DNA of 56,068 nucleotides from NCBI GenBank assembly GCA_025934955.1, contig JAICWE010000017.1:1-56068 (forward strand). Direction: 5' to 3'. The stretch is from Gemmatimonadales bacterium (lineage in GTDB: Bacteria > Gemmatimonadota > Gemmatimonadetes > Gemmatimonadales > GWC2-71-9). The notes beneath the pieces are model-generated. The model was not told the DNA's origin. It saw nothing but the letters and a program-made list of their open reading frames with translations, and did not search any database. Shown piece by piece: positions 24,747 to 34,454 of this stretch. A program made the translations under genes and the position numbers. The stretch's first letter is position 1, and each line of letters begins with the position of its first letter.

Positions 24747-27206
24747 GTGCTCGACACCCTCGGTCGGGATCTGCGCTTCGCTGCGCGGCAGCTGCGGCGC
24801 AGCCCCGGGTTCACCGTCGCGGTCGTGCTCACGCTCGCGCTCGGCATCGGCGCCAACGCCATGATGCTCAGCCTGGTGGACACGCTGCTGTTCCGCGCGC
24901 CGGCCGGCGTGGTGGACGCGGAGCGGGTCGTCCGCTTCTACTTGACCACGAACGATCCGCCATTCGGCCGATCGACCTCCGGCACGATGTCGGTCCCCGA
25001 TTACGAAGCCTTCAGCGGGGCTACGGAGGCGTTCCGATCCGTGGCGGCCAGCTCCAGACAGTTAGTGACGATCGGCCGGGGGCGCGACGCAGAGCGGGCG
25101 GACGCCGGCTACGTGTCGCACGAGTTCTTCCCCCTCCTCGGCGTGCATGCCGTGCTCGGCCGTGTGTTCGGACCCGCCGAGGATCGGGTCGGCGGCGCGC
25201 CGGTCGCCGTGCTCAGTTACGGGTACTGGCAGCGCCGCTTCGGCGGGGATCGCCAGGTGATCGGCCGCGCGCTCCGGATCGGGTCTGCCGTATTCACCGT
25301 CATCGGCGTCACCCAGCACGGCTTCATCGGGCCCGACCTCGACGCGACCGATCTCTGGCTGCCGATCCACGTCGCCGGCCCGATGGTGTTCTCCCGGCGC
25401 GCACTGCTGCGGGGATCGATCTGGACCCAGGTGCTCGGCCGGCTCGCGCCCGGCGTCACACGGCCCGGTGCGGAGGCGGCCGCAACGCTCGCGTATCGTC
25501 GCGCCGTGCGGGCCGCGACGGACCAGAACGGCGACACCCTCGCGACGGTGCAGCTCGGCGCGATCCAGCGGGCCCGCGGACCGGAAGCGAGTCGTGAGTC
25601 GCGCGTGGCGGTGTGGGTCGCCGGCGTCGCGGCGATCGTGCTGCTCATCGCCTGCGCCAACGTCGCGAACCTTCTGCTCGCGCGGGTCGTCGCGCGCCGC
25701 CATGAGCTCGCGCTCCGCCTGGCGCTCGGCGCCGGACGCGGCACGATGCTCCGGCTCACGTTGGTGGAGAGCGTGCTGCTCGCGCTGCTCGGCGCCGCGG
25801 CGTCGGTCCTCGCGGTCATGTGGCTCGCGCCGCCGGTACGCGCGATCGTGCTGCCCATCGAGGCGGTCGGGGCGCCCGTGGACCTCGCGCTCCTCGTCAG
25901 CACGCCGCTCCTTGCCCTCGCGGCGGGGCTCCTCGCCGGTGTGGTGCCCGCGGTCCATGCCGCACGGATGGGCGTGGACGATGCGCTCCGGGGCGGCGGC
26001 CGCGATTCGGGCGGCCGGCGCGCCCCCGCCCGCGCCGCGCTCATCGCCGGGCAGGTGGCGCTCACCACCGTGCTGCTCGTCGGGGCCGGCCTCTTCGTGC
26101 GCAGCCTCAGCACGGTGCAGCAGCTCGACTTCGGTGTCGATCTCGACCGCACGCTCGCGGTCGATGTCGATGTCGAGCACGCCGGCCTCGACAGCGCGCG
26201 ACTGCCGGCGCTGCGCGAGCGGCTGCTCGCACGCGCGCTGGCGGTGCCCGGCGTTGCTCGGGGGGCCATCGCGTACGGCGGGCCGGTCGGCTGGAGCTTC
26301 GCGAGCGATGCGGTGCGCCTGCCCGGTCGCGATTCGATTCCGGCTCTCCCCAGCGGTGGTCCGTACGGCTCATCCGTCGGTCCCGGCATTTTCGACGTAT
26401 TCGGCGCGGCGATGCTCGACGGCCGGGCGTTCAACGACGGCGACGACGCCAGCAGCGCACCCGTCGTCATCGTCAACGAGACGATGGGCCGCCTCCTGTG
26501 GCCCGGTCAGCGCGCGGTCGGCAAGTGCATGTACATCGGGAGCGATACCGCCGCCTGCCGGGAGGTGGTCGGTGTGGTGCAGCCCATCCACCGGAACGGG
26601 CTGATCGAAGACCCGCAGCTCATGTTCTATCTGCCGCTCGCCCAGACCGATCATCCCGCGGGGCACCACTCGCTCTACCTGCGCTCCGCGAGCGGCGTCC
26701 CGCCTGACCGCCTGGTCGAGCCCCTGCGACGGGCCCTCGCCGGTGTGGATCCGGAGCTTCCGTTCGTGCTGGTGCGGCCGCTCGCAAGGGCGGTCGCGCC
26801 CCAGCTCAGCTCGTGGCGGATGGGGGCCACGATGTTCTCCGCCTTCGGCGCCCTGGCGCTGATCGTCGCGGCGGTGGGCCTCTACAGCGTGCTGGCCTAC
26901 TCCGTCGCACGGCGAACCCGCGAGATCGGCGTCCGCATGGCGCTCGGTGCACCCGCAGCCGACGTGGCGCGACTGGTCGTGCGTCAAGCCATGCTGCCGG
27001 TGCTCGGCGGCGCAGCCGCAGGCGGCGTCCTGGCCCTCCTCGGCGCCCGTGCCGCCGCCGCGCTTCTCTACGGCGTGCGTCCCGCCGACCCCGTGTCGTT
27101 CGCCGTCGCCGCGGCGAGTCTCCTGCTCGTGGCGCTGGCTGCCGCATATCTGCCCGCACGCCGCGCGGCGCGGATCTCTCCCTCCATCGCCCTCCGGAGC
27201 GAGTGA
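24747..27206 (+). CDS. MacB-like FtsX-fold permease (ADOP type) 1
   Basis: 819 residues. The N-terminus LGRDLRFAARQLRRSPGFTVAVVLTLALGIGANAMM is the hallmark of acidobacterial-type duplicated orphan permeases. A periplasmic MacB-PCD domain follows, then an FtsX domain around 290-420 (IACANVANLLLARVVARRHELALRLALGAG), a second periplasmic region and a C-terminal FtsX domain (ARRTREIGVRMALGA...). Start GTG 24747 follows the ATPase stop by 12 bases. It differs from typical copies in CMYIGSDTAAC (two cysteines, about 592-602). Confidence 0.9.
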   Translation: MLDTLGRDLRFAARQLRRSPGFTVAVVLTLALGIGANAMMLSLVDTLLFRAPAGVVDAERVVRFYLTTNDPPFGRSTSGTMSVPDYEAFSGATEAFRSVAASSRQLVTIGRGRDAERADAGYVSHEFFPLLGVHAVLGRVFGPAEDRVGGAPVAVLSYGYWQRRFGGDRQVIGRALRIGSAVFTVIGVTQHGFIGPDLDATDLWLPIHVAGPMVFSRRALLRGSIWTQVLGRLAPGVTRPGAEAAATLAYRRAVRAATDQNGDTLATVQLGAIQRARGPEASRESRVAVWVAGVAAIVLLIACANVANLLLARVVARRHELALRLALGAGRGTMLRLTLVESVLLALLGAAASVLAVMWLAPPVRAIVLPIEAVGAPVDLALLVSTPLLALAAGLLAGVVPAVHAARMGVDDALRGGGRDSGGRRAPARAALIAGQVALTTVLLVGAGLFVRSLSTVQQLDFGVDLDRTLAVDVDVEHAGLDSARLPALRERLLARALAVPGVARGAIAYGGPVGWSFASDAVRLPGRDSIPALPSGGPYGSSVGPGIFDVFGAAMLDGRAFNDGDDASSAPVVIVNETMGRLLWPGQRAVGKCMYIGSDTAACREVVGVVQPIHRNGLIEDPQLMFYLPLAQTDHPAGHHSLYLRSASGVPPDRLVEPLRRALAGVDPELPFVLVRPLARAVAPQLSSWRMGATMFSAFGALALIVAAVGLYSVLAYSVARRTREIGVRMALGAPAADVARLVVRQAMLPVLGGAAAGGVLALLGARAAAALLYGVRPADPVSFAVAAASLLLVALAAAYLPARRAARISPSIALRSE

Positions 27207-27207
27207 C

Positions 27208-29643
27208 ATGCACACCCTCATCGGCGACCTGCGCTTCGCGCTGCGCCAGCTTCGGAAGAGTCCCGGCTTCACCGCCGTCGCCGTGCTCACGCTCGCGTTA
27301 GGCATCGGCGCCAACACCGCCATCTTCACGGTGGTGAACGGCGTGCTGCTCCGGCCGCTGCCGTACCGCGACCCGGGCCAGCTCGTCACCGTCGAGCATC
27401 GCTATCCGTCGCTCCACGACCTGCACGCGTCGGTCTCGGTGCCCGGGTTCCGCGACTATCACGCGCAGACGGGTGTCCTCGCGCATTCGGCGGTCGAGAC
27501 GAACTGGAACCCGAACCTGACCGGTCGGGGAGAGCCCGAGCGGCTCAGCGGCGCGCGGGTCTCGGGCGAGTTCTTCACGACGCTCGGCGTCGCGCCCGCG
27601 CGCGGGCGGGCGATCGCCCCGGACGAAGCGGAACGGGCGGCGGCGCGCGTCGTCGTCCTGAGCGACGGACTCTGGCGCCGCGCGCTCGGCGGTTCGTCAC
27701 AGGCGGTCGGGAGCACGCTGCAGCTCGACGGCGAGAGCTACGAGGTCGTCGGCGTCATGCCGCCCGAGTTCCGCGACCCGGCCAGCCGGAACGTCGAGCT
27801 GTGGACGCCGATCGCGTTCCGGCCCGACCAGTTCGCCGACGGCCAGCGCACGACCGAGTTCCTCTTCTTCCTCGGCCGACTGGCGCCCGGCCAGACGGAG
27901 CACAGCGCGCAGAGCGCCTTCACCACGCTCGCCGAGCAGCTCAAGCACCAGTTCACCGACGCGTACGCGCCTGACTGGGGGCTGCTCGTGACGCCGCTGT
28001 CGGTGCGATGGTCCGGGAACGCGCGGACGGCGCTCCTCGTCCTGCTCGGCGCCGTCGCGTTCGTGCTGGTCATCGCCTGCGCCAACGTCGCGAACCTGGA
28101 GCTCTCCCGCGCCGCGGCGCGCTCGCGCGAGATCGCGGTGCGCATCGCATTGGGCGCCTCGGCGCCGAGGCTCATCCGTCAGCTCCTCACCGAGAGCGTG
28201 CTGCTCTCGGTCGTGGGCGGCGCGGTCGGCCTCCTGCTCGCGCTCTGGGGCGTACCGGCGCTCGTCGCGTTCAACCGCGACATCCTCGCGCGCCCGGAGG
28301 CGATCCGCCTCGACGGGCGCGTGCTCCTCTTCACCGCCGGCCTCTCACTCCTCACCGGGCTCATCTTCGGCCTGGCACCTGCGGGCCAGCTCCTCCGGAC
28401 CGGCGTCCACGACACGCTCAAGGAGGGCGGTCGCGGCGCCTCGGCCGACCGCGCCGGCCTCGCCGTGCGGCGCGGGCTCGTGGTCGCATCGGTGGCGCTC
28501 GCGCTCACGTTGCTCGCCGGCGCCGGTCTCCTGCTCCGGAGCTTCGCGCGGCTCCAGGGCGTCGATCCCGGCTTCCGTCCCGATCATCTCCTCACGTTCA
28601 GCGTGACGCTGCCGCAGGCGAAGTACCCGTCCGATACGCAGCAGGTAGCGCTCTTCGAGCGGCTCATACCGGCGATTGCCGCCGTGCCCGGCGCGGCATC
28701 GGTCGGGGGCACCTCCGACATGCCGTTCAGCGGGAGCTGGTCCACGGCGAGCTTCGACGTCGAGGGGTACCAGGTGCCGAAGGGCGGGAACATGCCGTGG
28801 GGCGACATCCGCACCGTCACCCCGGAGTTCCTCCGGACGCTCGGCGTGCGACTGCTCGCCGGACGGCAGTTCCTGACCCAAGACGGCCCCGGCTCGCTCC
28901 CGGTGGCCATCGTGGACGACGAGCTGGCGAAGCGGTACTGGCCACGCGGCACCGCGTTAGGCAAGCGCATCACCTACGACGGCGCGGCGAACCCGAAGGC
29001 GAGGTGGCTCGAGATCGTCGGCGTCGTGGAGCACTCGTCGCAGGAAGGGCTCGACGGCGAGCGCCGCACGCAGGTGTACGTGCCGCTCGCGCAGGCGGGA
29101 CGCCCGAACCTGGACATCGCCGTCCGCACCCGCGGCGAGCCGCAGGCGGCGCTCGCGGCGGTGCGGGCCGCGGTCCACGACGTGGACGCCGATCTGCCGC
29201 TCTCCCGCGTCCGGAGCATGGACGACCTCATGGAGGCGACGACGGGGCCGCGCCGCGTCTCGATGATCCTGCTCGGCATCGTCGCCGCCGTCGCGCTCGC
29301 GCTCGCGGCGATCGGGCTCTACGGCGTGATGTCCTACTCCGTCTCGCAGCGCTCGCGCGAGCTGGGCATCCGGATCGCGCTCGGCGCCCACGTCGCCGAC
29401 ATCCTGCGCATGGTGGTGCGGCAGGGCCTCGGCCTCGCGCTCGCCGGCGTCGGACTCGGGCTCGTCGCGGCGCTCGGGATGACCCGTCTCATCAAGAGCA
29501 TGCTCTTCGGTGTGCCGGCGACCGACGTCGTGACGTTCGGCGGCATGGTCCTCCTGCTCGTCGCGGTCGCGTTCGTCGCCTGCTGGCTGCCGGCGCGTCG
29601 CGCGACACGGGTCGATCCGGTCGTGGCGCTTCGCACGGAGTAG
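27208..29643 (+). CDS. MacB-like FtsX-fold permease (ADOP type) 2
   Basis: 811 residues, same domain plan as the preceding gene and clearly paralogous: LIGDLRFALRQLRKSPGFTAVAVLTLALGIGANTAIF at the start, internal FtsX domain (ACANVANLELSRAAARSREIAVRIALGAS) and C-terminal FtsX domain (SQRSRELGIRIALGAHVADI). ATG 27208 starts one base after the previous stop; longer frames begin within permease 1. Two CGTTAGGC octamers lie in it (27296, 28955). Tandem ADOP genes sharing one ATPase are expected to act as a heterodimer or to exchange. Confidence 0.9.
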   Translation: MHTLIGDLRFALRQLRKSPGFTAVAVLTLALGIGANTAIFTVVNGVLLRPLPYRDPGQLVTVEHRYPSLHDLHASVSVPGFRDYHAQTGVLAHSAVETNWNPNLTGRGEPERLSGARVSGEFFTTLGVAPARGRAIAPDEAERAAARVVVLSDGLWRRALGGSSQAVGSTLQLDGESYEVVGVMPPEFRDPASRNVELWTPIAFRPDQFADGQRTTEFLFFLGRLAPGQTEHSAQSAFTTLAEQLKHQFTDAYAPDWGLLVTPLSVRWSGNARTALLVLLGAVAFVLVIACANVANLELSRAAARSREIAVRIALGASAPRLIRQLLTESVLLSVVGGAVGLLLALWGVPALVAFNRDILARPEAIRLDGRVLLFTAGLSLLTGLIFGLAPAGQLLRTGVHDTLKEGGRGASADRAGLAVRRGLVVASVALALTLLAGAGLLLRSFARLQGVDPGFRPDHLLTFSVTLPQAKYPSDTQQVALFERLIPAIAAVPGAASVGGTSDMPFSGSWSTASFDVEGYQVPKGGNMPWGDIRTVTPEFLRTLGVRLLAGRQFLTQDGPGSLPVAIVDDELAKRYWPRGTALGKRITYDGAANPKARWLEIVGVVEHSSQEGLDGERRTQVYVPLAQAGRPNLDIAVRTRGEPQAALAAVRAAVHDVDADLPLSRVRSMDDLMEATTGPRRVSMILLGIVAAVALALAAIGLYGVMSYSVSQRSRELGIRIALGAHVADILRMVVRQGLGLALAGVGLGLVAALGMTRLIKSMLFGVPATDVVTFGGMVLLLVAVAFVACWLPARRATRVDPVVALRTE

Positions 29644-29648
29644 CGGCG

Positions 29649-29768
29649 GTGCTCGCGCTCCGGCACCTCGAGAAATCGGCGGGGCGGAAGCCGCCGCGCG
29701 ACGCACTCGTCGCCGACGCGCTTGACCGGATGGTCCACCTCCGCGACGGCTGGGTCGTGACCGCGTAG
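29649..29768 (+). pseudogene. 3' remnant of an ABC ATPase gene
   Basis: This 39-codon frame ends DALVADALDRMVHLRDGWVVTA, which aligns with the C-terminus of MacB/LolD ATPases (compare [19 protein letters not shown] in the intact gene at 24003). No Walker A, signature or Walker B sequence precedes it: the upstream part is replaced by the permease stop. It is best explained as the leftover of a second ATPase gene deleted from this operon. Its stop TAG overlaps a possible -10 (TAGATT, 29766-29771) for the next gene. Confidence 0.55.
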
Positions 29769-29797
29769 ATTTGTCCGAGTCTTCTCCCGGTCCCATC

Positions 29798-31145
<1,348 letters not shown>

Positions 31146-31156
<11 letters not shown>

Positions 31157-32486
31157 CGAGCGGCGACGGCGCCCGGCACGGCACGAGCGCAGCGTCGTCG
31201 CGCTGGCGTTCTGGTCGGGGTTGCCCGGCGCGGCGTTCGCGCTCTGGTGGGCATGGGGCCAGCCGCATCCGCTGCACGTGCAGCTCACCGTGACGCTGGT
31301 GGTCGTGGCCGCGTGGCTCGGCGGCGCGATGGTGCTGCGGGAGCGGGTCGCGTGGCCGCTCCAGACGCTCGCGAACATCATCGCCGCGATCCGCGAAGGC
31401 GACTACGGCATTCGCGCACACCCGGGCGATCCGGAGGACGCGCTCGGCGTCGCGTATCTCGAGATCAATACGTTAGGCGAAATGCTCCGCGGCCAGCGAC
31501 TCCGCGCCGTCGAGGCCGATGCGCTGCTGCGCCGGGTCACCGCAGAGATCGACGTCGGCGTCTTCGCCTTCGACGCCGGCGGCACGCTGCGTCTGGTGAA
31601 TCGCGCCGGCACGCGGATGCTCCGCCGCTCCGCCGACGAGCTGATCGGGCGGAGCGCCGGGGAGCTTGGTCTGGCCGGCGCGCTCGATGGTGAGTCGCCC
31701 CGCACGCTCGACCTCACCGTCGCCGGGGCGTCGGGACGCTGGGAGGTGAGGCGCAGCAGCTTCCGGCTCGATGGGCGGCCGCACGCCCTGCTGGTGCTCA
31801 CCGAGGTGAGCCGTGCCCTTCGGGCCGAGGAGCGCGATGCCTGGCGCCGGCTCATTCGCGTGCTGGGTCACGAGATCAACAACTCGCTCGCGCCGATCAA
31901 GTCCATCGCGGGAAGTCTTCGCGCGCAGCTCGGGCGGCCGGTGCGCGCCGCCGACTTCGACGCCGACCTCGCCGCCGGACTCGGCGTCATCGAGAATCGC
32001 ACCGAGTCGCTGGGCCGCTTCCTCGCGGCGTACTCCGCGCTGGCCAAGCTGCCGCCGCCGCGGCTCGCACCCCTGCGGGTGGCGGAATGGGTGGCGCGGG
32101 TCGCGGCGCTGGAGCCGCGGCTCAGTGTGAGCATCAGGCCCGGCGCCGACGTGACCATCACGGCCGACAGCGACCAGCTTGACCAGGCCCTCATCAATCT
32201 GGTGCGCAACGCCGCCGACGCCGCGCTGGAGAGTGGCGGCTGCGTCGAGCTGTCGTGGACCGCCGACCCCGCCGCGGTCGAGGTGCGAGTGGACGACGAG
32301 GGTCCCGGCCTGCCGGACCCGGGCAACCTGTTCGTGCCGTTCTTCACCACCAAACTTCGCGGGACGGGAATCGGGTTGGTGCTGAGCCGGCAGATCGCCG
32401 AGGCGCACGGGGGGACGCTGGCGCTCGAATCGCGCGTGCCGCTGAGGGGCGCCCGCGCGCGGCTCCGCCTGCCGAGATCGGCATGA
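31146..32486 (+). CDS. Membrane histidine kinase (NtrB/NtrY-like)
   Basis: 446 residues. Two membrane helices (about 20-38 and 47-65) with almost no periplasmic loop, then a HAMP-like linker (PLQTLANIIAAIREGDYGIR), a PAS domain (120-215) and the kinase core: H242 in LGHEINNSLAPIKSIAG, N box LINLVRNAADAA, G1 VDDEGPGL, F box FVPFFTTK, and G2 GTGIGLVLSR. The short loop suggests sensing inside the membrane or cytoplasm. Translationally coupled to the NtrC-like regulator. One CGTTAGGC octamer at 31471. Confidence 0.9.
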
Positions 32487-32738
32487 CGGGTCACGGGGAC
32501 AGGTGGGCAGTGGCCTTCCGCGGTGCGGTCCTCGGCTTATCGCACGGGCCCCCATAGAGTCGCAGAGCGGCTGGCACAGATCCGCGCCAGACTCCTGCCG
32601 CGTTCCGCGATGAGCGTCGCCCCGGGCAGCGGGCTCGGGGCCGGGTAACTGCTTGTGCCGGTGCACGAACGCGGCAGTCCGCGGCGCGGCACTCCATTTG
32701 CCCACTCGGCGCCGTCCGCATCGCGGACAGTCCTGCAC
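32487..32738 (+). other. Gene-free leader region before the riboswitch candidate
   Basis: 252 bases without a credible gene. It holds a small perfect hairpin GTCCGC/GCGGAC (32714-32728) immediately before the GEMM-like element. Promoter boxes are not obvious. Confidence 0.5.
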
Positions 32739-32816
32739 CTTTCGACAAGGGCACCCCGGCCGCGAGGCCGGCTCGCAAAGCCAAGGGTCTCTCCGAGACA
32801 GCCTAGCCGTCGAAAG
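32739..32816 (+). ncRNA. GEMM-like (c-di-GMP-I type) riboswitch candidate
   Basis: P1 is CTTTCGAC (32739-32746) with GTCGAAAG (32809-32816), 8 perfect pairs. Inside are AAGGGCA; a P1b hairpin CCGGCC/GGCCGG capped by the GNRA tetraloop GCGA (32756-32771); the conserved CGCAAAGCC (32774-32782); a third hairpin GTCTC/GAGAC (32787-32799); and AGCC before P1 closes. Order, GGGCA, the GNRA-capped P1b and GCAAAGCC match the GEMM-I consensus. The 3' core is shorter than in Vibrio Vc2, so ligand choice (c-di-GMP or a related dinucleotide) is open. It would control the lipoprotein gene at 32868. Confidence 0.6.
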
Positions 32817-32822
32817 AGCGCT

Positions 32823-32838
32823 GCCGGCGATCGCCGGC
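32823..32838 (+). promoter_or_regulatory. Hairpin between riboswitch candidate and start codon
   Basis: GCCGGC-GATC-GCCGGC stem followed by GCCCCTTT, seven bases after the GEMM-like P1. It may be the expression platform (terminator or sequestering hairpin). The downstream ribosome-binding site is AAGGAG at 32855-32860. Confidence 0.45.
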
Positions 32839-32867
32839 GCCCCTTTACGCGTCGAAGGAGTGGTCCC

Positions 32868-33731
32868 ATGAAGCCCATCCCCCTGCTTGTCGCCGCGGCG
32901 CTCGCGCTCGCGGCGTGCAACTCCCCAACGCCGACATCGCCGAGCGGGCCCGGCACCAGCCTCATTCCCAACGGGGGCGCCGGCGGCGGAACCAGCACCG
33001 GTACGGCCGGTGGCGGCGTCGGCAGCGACACGCTGATTCCGGTGGACAGCGCCAAGTTCGCGGCGACCGACACCACGCCTTCCGTGGCGGTCACCGGCGC
33101 GGCGACCACTCTGGTGTTCCTCACATCGGGCCCGGCGCTCAACGGCGTCGGCACCTGCGGCCACGACGGCACCTGGACCGCCCCGGACGGAACCGTCTCC
33201 GCGCCGCACAGCGCGAACTGCCTCGCCTACTGGAGCGACGGCCGTCCGGGCAACAACGGCAAGGGTTCGTGCGTCGCGAGCCAGCCGCAGGGCTACCCGG
33301 GCCTGTGGGTGAATCCGGGTGGCAACCAGACGGCGCCGTACCACACGCAGTGCCTCGAGCTGGGGGCGGTCGACAGCTCGCTCGCGCTGACCTTCTCGGT
33401 GCAGGGCACGCTGTATGACGCGAAGGACGGGAGCGGCAGTCGCATCCTCAATCTGGGCCCGCCGGGCGCCGCGCCGACGGCGCAGCTGGTCTATCACGGC
33501 TCGGCCAATGACTACACCACCGGCGCCGGCACGCTGACGGCGACCGACACCAGCGTCCCGGCCGGCACCTGGACCGTGGACTTCTCCCAGGTGGCGCTCA
33601 ACTGGACGACGGGCTTGTTCAACGGCGATGTGATCAACACGCTGTTCTCCTCCATCGGCGTGCCGGTCGTCGCCTGCAACGGCACGCAAGGCTGCGTGCT
33701 CGTGACGCTCCAGCTCGCGACGACCCCATAA
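32868..33731 (+). CDS. Ser/Thr/Gly-rich lipoprotein under the riboswitch candidate
   Basis: 287 residues; lipobox LALAACN at about 13-19. A low-complexity linker rich in Pro, Ser, Thr and Gly follows (20-55), then a beta-rich domain with four cysteines in two areas (GTCGHDG, ANCLAY, GSCVAS, TQCLEL) and a last pair VACNGTQGC, compatible with disulfides outside the cytoplasm. Shine-Dalgarno AAGGAG seven bases before ATG. Family not recognised. Control by c-di-GMP would fit a surface or matrix role, but that rests on the upstream RNA. Confidence 0.75.
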   Translation: MKPIPLLVAAALALAACNSPTPTSPSGPGTSLIPNGGAGGGTSTGTAGGGVGSDTLIPVDSAKFAATDTTPSVAVTGAATTLVFLTSGPALNGVGTCGHDGTWTAPDGTVSAPHSANCLAYWSDGRPGNNGKGSCVASQPQGYPGLWVNPGGNQTAPYHTQCLELGAVDSSLALTFSVQGTLYDAKDGSGSRILNLGPPGAAPTAQLVYHGSANDYTTGAGTLTATDTSVPAGTWTVDFSQVALNWTTGLFNGDVINTLFSSIGVPVVACNGTQGCVLVTLQLATTP

Positions 33732-33756
33732 CGCGCCACGGTCGCGACCGGCAAAC

Positions 33757-33787
33757 GAGCGGGCGGTCCCGATGGGGCCGCCCGCTC
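33757..33787 (+). terminator. Strong hairpin after the lipoprotein gene
   Basis: GAGCGGGCGGTCCC (33757-33770) pairs with GGGGCCGCCCGCTC (33774-33787): 14 pairs with one T-G wobble around the loop GAT. No T tract follows. Lies 26 bases after the stop codon. Confidence 0.75.
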
Positions 33788-33872
33788 CTGCATTCGGGAG
33801 TTGTTCGCCGCGCGGGTGTGGCCGTACCTTGAGACACGCGCTCGACGCCCGAGACCCGTGCCAGGAGCAGTC

Positions 33873-34454
33873 ATGCTGCCGCGCATAGCAACACTCGCCG
33901 TGCTCGCTTCGCTGGTCGCCGCCGCCCCGGTCGCCGCACAATTCTCCGACAACGACGTGTACCGGCCGGTCGACTTCACGGTCGGCGGCGGTATTGCGAT
34001 TCCGCTGAAGACGTTTCGCGACCTCTCCAAGACGGGCCTCGTCGGGCAGGTGGGAGTCGAGTTCATGCCGTCGGGTCAGATCCCGGTCGCGTTCCGGGTG
34101 AACGCGGTATACGAGCAACTGGACGGGAAGCCGCCGCTCGGATTGCTGAACCACGACCGCCGGCTCATCGGCGGTATCGCGGAGCTGCTCCTCCACGTCC
34201 CGCTCGACGAGCACACACGATGGGATCCGTACGTGTTCGCCGGCGGCGGCTTCTATCACCAGTCGCTCACCGACCTGCCGGGCAACCCGTCGGGCACGCA
34301 CGTCGCCTTTCAGGGGGGACTCGGCCTCGCCGCCGGCATCGGCGCTCTCCGGCCGTTCCTGGAGTTCCAGGCGCAGAGCGTATTTCTCGACGGACCCAAC
34401 GTGAAGACCGTGCCGATCGTCGTGGGGGTGCGGATCGGACGCCGCAAGAAGTGA
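33873..34454 (+). CDS. Outer-membrane beta-barrel protein
   Basis: 193 residues with a signal peptide (cleavage near VAAQ-F). The body alternates polar and hydrophobic residues in strands with glycine/aromatic turns (DFTVGGGIAIPL, GLVGQVGVEFMP, WDPYVFAGGGFYHQ, GLGLAAGIGALRPFLEFQAQS) and ends in a strand VPIVVGVRIGRRKK. The layout matches small OmpW/porin-like eight-stranded barrels. AGGAG lies ten bases before ATG, and TACCTT near 33826 is a possible -10. The stop overlaps the next start (GTGA). Confidence 0.72.
   Translation: MLPRIATLAVLASLVAAAPVAAQFSDNDVYRPVDFTVGGGIAIPLKTFRDLSKTGLVGQVGVEFMPSGQIPVAFRVNAVYEQLDGKPPLGLLNHDRRLIGGIAELLLHVPLDEHTRWDPYVFAGGGFYHQSLTDLPGNPSGTHVAFQGGLGLAAGIGALRPFLEFQAQSVFLDGPNVKTVPIVVGVRIGRRKK

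Noticed and set aside
31473..34301. Minus-strand open frame of about 942 codons
   Set aside because: It runs antisense across the histidine kinase, the riboswitch candidate and a lipoprotein gene. It has no recognisable domain and ignores three well-supported plus-strand genes.
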